Assembly (NCBI GenBank): GCA_024709705.1
Contig: JANJWE010000212.1
Location: 1 to 10,192, forward strand
Source: Flavobacterium sp.
GTDB lineage: Bacteria; Bacteroidota; Bacteroidia; Flavobacteriales; Flavobacteriaceae
Reading direction: 5' to 3'
DNA length: 10,192 nucleotides
Shown here: positions 5,950 through 10,192 of the stretch, one piece after another
Layout of the letters: each line of letters starts with the position of its first letter
Numbering within the stretch: position 1 is the stretch's first letter
The notes under the pieces: model-generated
The model's database searches: none
The model's input: the letters and a program-made list of their open reading frames with translations, nothing else
What the model was told of the DNA's origin: nothing
Translations under genes and position numbers: made by a program

Positions 5950-7081
5950 ATTTTACTTTTCTTAATATCCGCATGGTTTCTTTGAAGTTTGTATAAACCA
6001 TAGGGTTTTCTACTGTTTTAAGTAGGGTTTTGGCCTCTATTAATTTTGTTTTTGCTTCTTCGAATCCGTTTAAAAAGCAAATCATTAAAGTAGAGGGCAA
6101 ATTTAATAAATCTCGTTTTTCATTTGGAGTTAAACCTATTCCTTTATTCAGTTTTTGAAGCAATGCCAAGTTGGAATTGTAAATATGAAACATCATTTTT
6201 CGGTTGTATTGTGGCGGTTCAAATAAAAATTCGGTTTCAATTTTGTAATATCCATTATCAAAAAAAGTCAAGGTTTGTCTCTCTAATGGATAGTAACTGG
6301 TTTTGTCATTTAAACCTAAGGGTACGTATTCAGTAATGGCAAATGTTTTCTCATTATATTCAATAGTAACTTCGTCCAGAGCAGAATAAAACAATTTAAT
6401 TTGTTCATTAATCAGTTCAATATCAACTCTGGAAAAAAATACTTTATCTCGTATTTTCTTTTTATTGCCGGCCCAACAAACTACAAAAAGTTCTTTAAAC
6501 ACATGGTATTTTGTAGTCAAATCTTTATGTCTGAAATTCATAAAATCTAAAACCCCTTCAAGCGTATGTGAAATACTGTTTCGTGAATTATTTTCAATTC
6601 CAATTACGGTTTCAGTATTTATTTTAGAAAAGGGAATTTTTTCTTCTGTTGGAATGGAATTACTTCCCCTTCGCACAAATACTGAATGAGCCGGAATAGT
6701 GTGAATTCCTTTTTTAAAAGAAGAGATTTTGCTATTGGGTTTAATGGTTACCAATCCAACCACTTTGTCTTTGGGTAAATTGGGAAATGGCACATTTTCA
6801 TATTGAATTTTGGGCGGATTTTCCAGAAAAGCATTAACCAGGTTTTGAATGCGACTGTCATCAAAAAAATCGGCTCCAACAATTTCATTATCATGGTCTT
6901 CAACTCCCACTACGATGTAGGAGTTGTTGGTGGGATTAGAATTGGATAGTGCACATATGTGTTTTAAAAATTTTGCTTTTCCCTCTTTTGTATGGAGGTT
7001 AAGTTGTCGCTTTTTATCATAAAAACTACTCTCATCATTGTGAGCTAAAAGGTTTTTAATGAGAAGGCGTTTGTTAATCAT
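5930..7081 (-). CDS. AlbA_2/Schlafen-like domain protein
   Basis: This 383-residue protein has an N-terminal domain resembling AlbA_2 (Schlafen AlbA_2, Pfam PF04326): ESSFYDKKRQL (17-27), an ALSNSN...NSYIVVGVED strand (44-62), GADFFDDSRIQNLV and the closing FVRRGSNSIPT (135-145). Databases often name such proteins 'ATP-binding', but no Walker motif is present, and nucleotide or nucleic-acid binding is only inferred from the family. The remaining part (about 160-383) is of unrecognised function; it ends in a helical, lysine- and glutamate-rich stretch. There is no signal peptide, so it is cytoplasmic. It overlaps the downstream phosphoesterase by 20 bases. Upstream, a 136-base gap full of CAGT-type repeats separates it from the aldo/keto reductase, and I find no good promoter there, so it may be read from the aldo/keto reductase promoter or from an atypical one. 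Confidence 0.8.
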   Translation of the reverse strand: MINKRLLIKNLLAHNDESSFYDKKRQLNLHTKEGKAKFLKHICALSNSNPTNNSYIVVGVEDHDNEIVGADFFDDSRIQNLVNAFLENPPKIQYENVPFPNLPKDKVVGLVTIKPNSKISSFKKGIHTIPAHSVFVRRGSNSIPTEEKIPFSKINTETVIGIENNSRNSISHTLEGVLDFMNFRHKDLTTKYHVFKELFVVCWAGNKKKIRDKVFFSRVDIELINEQIKLFYSALDEVTIEYNEKTFAITEYVPLGLNDKTSYYPLERQTLTFFDNGYYKIETEFLFEPPQYNRKMMFHIYNSNLALLQKLNKGIGLTPNEKRDLLNLPSTLMICFLNGFEEAKTKLIEAKTLLKTVENPMVYTNFKETMRILRKVKYDKNSD

Positions 7082-7093
7082 TTTTTTAGTTTT

Positions 7094-7213
7094 CAGTTTT
7101 CAGTCGCAGTCGCAGTTTTCAGTCGCAGTAACGGTTTTCAGTGAGACAAGTTTTTTTAAAATCTACTTTTTCAACTTATATCTTCATTTGAGACTACGAC
7201 TGTGACTGAAAAC
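7094..7213. repeat. CAGT-word repeat and 21-bp inverted repeat between two leftward genes
   Basis: The segment 7094-7140 is built from variants of TTTTCAGTCGCAG. Its part 7096-7116 is a reverse complement of 7193-7213 at 19 of 21 positions, with a 76-base spacer. In the leftward transcript this would form a 21-bp stem with one A-C mismatch and one G-U pair. The right arm begins 4 bases after the aldo/keto reductase stop codon, and the left arm ends shortly before the AlbA_2 gene start. No U-run follows in the direction of transcription, so it is not a textbook terminator. Confidence 0.7.
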
Positions 7214-7217
7214 TTCT

Positions 7218-8084
7218 TTAAGGCACTTTATTCCCCATACTTTCGGTCCAAATTTCAAACCAATCTTGTTTTTCTAAAACCAATTCTGATGCTTTTTGTA
7301 ATTGTTGGATTCTAGCAACATTAACTGTTCCGGCTACCGGAATTATTCCTGAAGGATGTTGCATTATCCATGATAGTAAAATAATATCGGCTCCCAAATG
7401 GTATTTTTCATTCAATTTGGCTAACAAGATTTTAAGCCTACGGGTTTGATCGGTGTCTTCTCTAAATACGGTTCCCAAAGGATTCCAAGCCATAGGAATA
7501 ATTTGATGAAGTTGCATATGGTCTAAACTACCATCTAACATGGGTTCAAAATGGGTAGCCGAAAATTGAATTTGATTGAAATTCACTTTAGTTTTTTGTT
7601 GAATTAAATCGGTTTGCGAAGGTGTAAAATTGGACAGTCCAAAATCTAAAATTTTACCTTCTTTTTTCAACTTTTCTATGGCTTCTGCAATTTCATCGGC
7701 TTGCATAAGAGGGCTTGGACGATGCAAAAGAAAAACATCTAAATAATCGGTTTGTAAATTTTTCAAAGAATTTTCCGCAGACCAAACAATGTATTCTTTA
7801 GAATAATCGTAATGTTTTATTCTATTTTGGCGGTTTTCTGTAACATATTGAATTCCGCATTTTGAAATCAATTGAATTTTTGAACGGTTTATTTTGGATT
7901 CTTTGAAAGCCTTTCCAAAATCAGATTCTGTGGTATAGCCTCCATAAATATCGGCATGATCAAAAGTGGTGATTTTATTTTCAAGACAAACATGAATTAA
8001 ATTTGCCATTTCCTGAGTGGTCAATTTTTTATCCCAGATACCCCAGTTCATGGTTCCTGCGATGATTTTAGAAATAGAAGTCAT
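7218..8084 (-). CDS. Aldo/keto reductase (YdhF-like)
   Basis: This is a 288-residue NADPH-dependent oxidoreductase of the aldo/keto reductase superfamily, a cytoplasmic (beta/alpha)8 barrel. The catalytic tetrad is visible: Asp42 and Tyr47 in FDHADIYGG, Lys75 in LISKCGIQ and His121 in VFLLHRPSP. Further landmarks are GLSNFTPSQ, the strand FNQIQFSATH, MAWNPLG and the cofactor-binding stretch IIPVAGTVNVARIQQL near the C-terminus. The N-terminus TMNWGIWDKKLT and the overall length (about 290-300) fit the E. coli YdhF group. The physiological substrate is unknown. It is divergent from the DUF4382 lipoprotein gene, and the shared gap shows no clear promoter on this strand. Its stop is followed within 4 bases by one arm of an inverted repeat. 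Confidence 0.9.
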   Translation of the reverse strand: MTSISKIIAGTMNWGIWDKKLTTQEMANLIHVCLENKITTFDHADIYGGYTTESDFGKAFKESKINRSKIQLISKCGIQYVTENRQNRIKHYDYSKEYIVWSAENSLKNLQTDYLDVFLLHRPSPLMQADEIAEAIEKLKKEGKILDFGLSNFTPSQTDLIQQKTKVNFNQIQFSATHFEPMLDGSLDHMQLHQIIPMAWNPLGTVFREDTDQTRRLKILLAKLNEKYHLGADIILLSWIMQHPSGIIPVAGTVNVARIQQLQKASELVLEKQDWFEIWTESMGNKVP

Positions 8085-8183
8085 TTTTTTTAAGGTTATT
8101 TTAGGTTTATTTTATGATTTTTAATGTATTAGAGTTCATTAAATGCCGTTATGAATATACTAATAAATAATTACATCATCCCC

Positions 8184-8990
8184 ATGAAAAATCTTAAAAA
8201 AAACCTAAACCTAATTACAGCCGTTATCCTTCTTTGTTTGGTTGTGGTAAGTTGTTCAGATTCTAATGATAATACAAACGGGACTTCCCGTGTTGTTGTC
8301 AAGATGACAGATGCTCCCGGTGATTATGATGCCGTTTTCGTTGAAGTGCTTGATGTAAGAATTAAAAATTCTTCCAATTCAGATGATTCGGGTTGGGTAA
8401 GTGTCGGAAACATCAATCCGGGTATTTACAATTTGTTAGAATTAACCGGAGGTGTCACGGTTTTGTTAGCAGATAATGAAATACCTTCTGGTTTTGTGGG
8501 TCAAATCCGACTCGTTTTAGGCCAGAACAATTCGGTTGTCAAAGACGGCATAACCTATCCGCTTCAAACTCCAAGTGCACAACAATCGGGTTTGAAGTTG
8601 CAAATCAATCAAACGCTTCAACCCAATGTAAACTATACCTTTTTAATAGACTTTGATGTGAATCAATCTATCGTTGTACAAGCCGGTAATTCAGGTAACT
8701 TTAATTTACATCCGGTTCTTCGCGTGTCAACCGAAGCTGCATCGGGGTCTATTACAGGTGTAGCCATAGCAGGAGAATTCCAAGTTTTAGCATCTGTTAC
8801 CGTTGGAAATGAGATCGTTTCTGCCTACACAGATGAAAATGGAGTGTTTTATCTTCATGGAATTCCGGCAGGAACTTATGCTGTAACTCTAACTCCAGAC
8901 GTTAATTCAAATCTGCCTTCGGTTACCATAGAAAATGTAATTGTAATTAATGGAGAAACAACAGAACTTGGGAATATTCCTTTACAATAA
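8184..8990 (+). CDS. DUF4382 lipoprotein with C-terminal carboxypeptidase-regulatory-like domain
   Basis: An ATG at 8151 is in frame, but I choose 8184 because it gives a standard lipoprotein signal peptide: MKNLKKN, a hydrophobic core, and lipobox VVSC with lipidated Cys24 (268 residues in total). The acidic/Ser-rich SDSND after the cysteine resembles a surface-export tag. The central part has the DUF4382 signatures: VVVKMTDAPGDYDAVFVEV near the start, PGIYNLLELTGG, IRLVLG.NNSVV and a FNLHPVLRV ending. The last about 80 residues (SGSITGVAIAGEF..., TDENGVFYLHGIPAGTYAVT, ending in LGNIPL) are a separate carboxypeptidase-regulatory-like beta-sandwich. DUF4382 has no settled function. The protein probably sits in the outer membrane. 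A terminator follows. Confidence 0.88.
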   Translation: MKNLKKNLNLITAVILLCLVVVSCSDSNDNTNGTSRVVVKMTDAPGDYDAVFVEVLDVRIKNSSNSDDSGWVSVGNINPGIYNLLELTGGVTVLLADNEIPSGFVGQIRLVLGQNNSVVKDGITYPLQTPSAQQSGLKLQINQTLQPNVNYTFLIDFDVNQSIVVQAGNSGNFNLHPVLRVSTEAASGSITGVAIAGEFQVLASVTVGNEIVSAYTDENGVFYLHGIPAGTYAVTLTPDVNSNLPSVTIENVIVINGETTELGNIPLQ

Positions 8991-9014
8991 GTTAAAGTAA
9001 TCCATAATTTTATT

Positions 9015-9049
9015 AAAAGACAGCCAATTCATTGGTTGTCTTTTGTATT
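9015..9049 (+). terminator. Intrinsic terminator after the DUF4382 gene
   Basis: AAAAGACAGCCAAT (9015-9028) pairs with ATTGGTTGTCTTTT (9031-9044) with one G-U wobble; the two innermost bases are TC, so the innermost A-T pairs must open to form the loop. T-rich sequence follows. It separates the lipoprotein gene from moxR. Confidence 0.82.
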
Positions 9050-9090
9050 TTAACCAATTGTTAACATCAAAAACGTAAAAAAAAATTCAA

Positions 9091-9122
9091 TTTGCACTGT
9101 TAAAATTAACAATTTAACTTTA
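9091..9122 (+). promoter_or_regulatory. Promoter of the moxR gene
   Basis: TTTG at 9091-9094 and TAACTTTA at 9115-9122 are separated by exactly 20 bases, which fits the Bacteroidota housekeeping promoter (TTTG, 19-20 bases, TAnnTTTG) with one mismatch. Transcription would start near 9127, about 15 bases before the ATG at 9142. Confidence 0.6.
9098..9111. promoter_or_regulatory. Dyad between the -33 and -7 elements, candidate operator
   Basis: TGTTAAAATTAACA has perfect inverted arms TGTTAA/TTAACA around AA and lies entirely in the spacer of the moxR promoter. A related perfect palindrome, TGTTAACA, lies upstream at 9059-9066. The position would suit a repressor, but AT-rich dyads also arise by chance and no regulator is identified. 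Confidence 0.3.
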
Positions 9123-9141
9123 GTTTTAAAAACAAAAGAAA

Positions 9142-10143
9142 ATGGAGGAAAATACGACCTTAGATATCAGAGCCATCAATGAAAAAATTGAAAGAGAAAG
9201 TGCGTTTATTGATTTGCTTACTTATGAAATGAATAAAGTTATTGTGGGTCAAAAACACATGGTTGAACGATTGCTTATTGGTTTATTAGGACAAGGACAC
9301 ATTTTGTTGGAAGGAGTACCGGGTTTGGCCAAAACCTTGGCGATAAACACTTTGTCACAAGCTGTTCAAGGTTCGTTTAGCCGAATTCAGTTTACGCCCG
9401 ATTTACTTCCCGCCGATGTTATCGGAACCATGATTTACAACATTAAACAAAACGAATTTTCAATTAAAAAAGGTCCCATTTTTGCCAATTTCGTTTTGGC
9501 CGATGAGATCAATCGGGCTCCTGCAAAAGTACAATCGGCATTATTGGAAGCTATGCAGGAAAAGCAAGTTACCATTGGCGAAACCAGCTTTAAATTGGAC
9601 AAACCGTTCTTGGTGTTAGCCACTCAAAACCCAATCGAACAAGAAGGAACCTATCCATTACCGGAAGCTCAAATGGACCGTTTCATGCTCAAAACCGTAA
9701 TTGATTACCCTAAAATGGAAGACGAGCGTTTGGTGATTCGTCAAAACCTTAAAGGAAGTTACGAGAAAGTAAATGCGGTGATTTCAATTGATCAGATTCT
9801 TCGGGCTCAACAAGCTGTTCGAGAAGTATACATGGATGAAAAAATTGAAAAATACATACTCGACATTATTTTCGCCACCCGTTTCCCTGAAAAATATAAA
9901 TTAGAAAGCTTAAAACCATTGATTAGCTATGGTTCTTCGCCTCGCGGAAGTATCAACCTAGCAACGGCAGCCAAATGTTATGCATTTATCAAACGTCGTG
10001 GATACGTAATTCCGGAAGATGTTCGTGCCGTTGTACACGATGTATTACGTCATCGAATCGGAATTACCTACGAAGCAGAGGCGGAAAACATTACATCGGT
10101 TGAAATCATTAACAAGATTGTAAACGAGATTGAAGTGCCTTAA
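9142..10143 (+). CDS. moxR: MoxR-family AAA+ ATPase
   Basis: This 333-residue cytoplasmic ATPase is of the MoxR (AAA_3) type, thought to act as a chaperone for partner proteins with von Willebrand factor A domains. Motifs are complete: Walker A GVPGLAKT (58-65), Walker B VLADEI (118-123), the NRAPAKVQSALLEAMQE segment, sensor 1 Asn163 in ATQNPIEQEGTYPLPEAQ, the arginine of MDRF (Arg180) and sensor 2 Arg268 in SSPRGS. The lid domain ends normally, so the gene is full length. In flavobacteria this gene usually leads a cluster with a DUF58 protein and Bat proteins, which would lie past the right edge. Here at least 49 bases with no gene start follow, occupied by a short tandem repeat. The promoter just upstream is the best in the window and holds a possible operator. 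Confidence 0.95.
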   Translation: MEENTTLDIRAINEKIERESAFIDLLTYEMNKVIVGQKHMVERLLIGLLGQGHILLEGVPGLAKTLAINTLSQAVQGSFSRIQFTPDLLPADVIGTMIYNIKQNEFSIKKGPIFANFVLADEINRAPAKVQSALLEAMQEKQVTIGETSFKLDKPFLVLATQNPIEQEGTYPLPEAQMDRFMLKTVIDYPKMEDERLVIRQNLKGSYEKVNAVISIDQILRAQQAVREVYMDEKIEKYILDIIFATRFPEKYKLESLKPLISYGSSPRGSINLATAAKCYAFIKRRGYVIPEDVRAVVHDVLRHRIGITYEAEAENITSVEIINKIVNEIEVP

Positions 10144-10148
10144 TTTTT

Positions 10149-10190
10149 TGTTTCAAGTTTAATGTTTCAAGTTTAAATACCTGAAACAAA
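10149..10190. repeat. Tandem 14-mer and inverted repeat just after moxR
   Basis: Two perfect copies of TGTTTCAAGTTTAA (10149-10162 and 10163-10176) follow the moxR stop by 5 bases. TTTGTTTCA (10147-10155) is an exact reverse complement of TGAAACAAA (10182-10190), so the segment can also fold. The window ends 2 bases later, so the repeat may continue. Confidence 0.7.
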
Positions 10191-10192
10191 GA

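Noticed and set aside
5206..7081. The AlbA_2/phosphoesterase pair as a defence island
   Set aside because: No other defence gene, integrase, tRNA or base-composition shift surrounds it, and the neighbours are ordinary metabolic and envelope genes. It is kept only as a candidate pair of unknown role.
7094..7140. CAGT-rich repeats as a small CRISPR array
   Set aside because: Units are only about 4-13 bases, degenerate, with no regular spacers and no cas genes nearby.
8151..8183. Upstream ATG of the DUF4382 lipoprotein
   Set aside because: It would put 11 polar or mixed residues (MNILINNYIIP) ahead of an already complete lipoprotein signal peptide beginning at 8184.

Overview
The window is AT-rich chromosomal DNA from a member of the Bacteroidota, most likely a Flavobacteriaceae (Flavobacterium-like) organism. 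The evidence is lipoproteins with acidic surface-export tags after the lipid cysteine, TAnnTTTG-type -7 promoter elements, A-rich leaders without Shine-Dalgarno sequences, and proteins whose sequences are typical of that family. I see no phage, insertion sequence, CRISPR array, tRNA or rRNA. Most of the window is ordinary housekeeping and catabolic content. The unusual material lies between genes.

Layout. 2-988 (+) is the 3' part of a secreted endonuclease/exonuclease/phosphatase-family protein, ended by a clear terminator. 1053-1598 (+) is 3-hydroxyanthranilate 3,4-dioxygenase. It is followed by a roughly 165-bp intergenic repeat that can fold into a long imperfect hairpin, and then by 1857-3410 (+), an ALDH7-type aldehyde dehydrogenase (aminoadipate-semialdehyde / piperideine-6-carboxylate type). 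3545-3919 (+) is a small surface lipoprotein. A leftward block follows. Reading in its direction of transcription (right to left) it contains an aldo/keto reductase (8084-7218), an AlbA_2/Schlafen-like protein (7081-5930) overlapping a PPP-family metallophosphoesterase by 20 bp (5949-5206), an outer-membrane beta-barrel protein (5169-4621) with its own promoter, and a PhnA-domain protein (4603-4031). Rightward again are a DUF4382 lipoprotein with a C-terminal carboxypeptidase-regulatory-like domain (8184-8990) and a MoxR-type AAA+ ATPase (9142-10143) with the best promoter in the window.

How they work together. The dioxygenase and the dehydrogenase both belong to amino-acid catabolism (tryptophan and lysine), but nothing shows that they act in one pathway. 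The AlbA_2 protein and the phosphoesterase are almost certainly translationally coupled and form the most plausible functional pair. MoxR is normally the first gene of a DUF58/Bat cluster, which would lie beyond the right edge.

Most unusual observations: (1) four gene ends that lack a classical terminator carry four different short-word repeats that begin at or within a few bases of the stop codon, while four other gene ends have textbook hairpin terminators; (2) the PhnA protein has lost nearly all the cysteines of its expected zinc ribbon while keeping its C-terminal domain; (3) a dyad sits exactly between the two promoter elements of moxR; (4) the dispersed repeat upstream of the aldehyde dehydrogenase creates a false 43-codon N-terminal extension.
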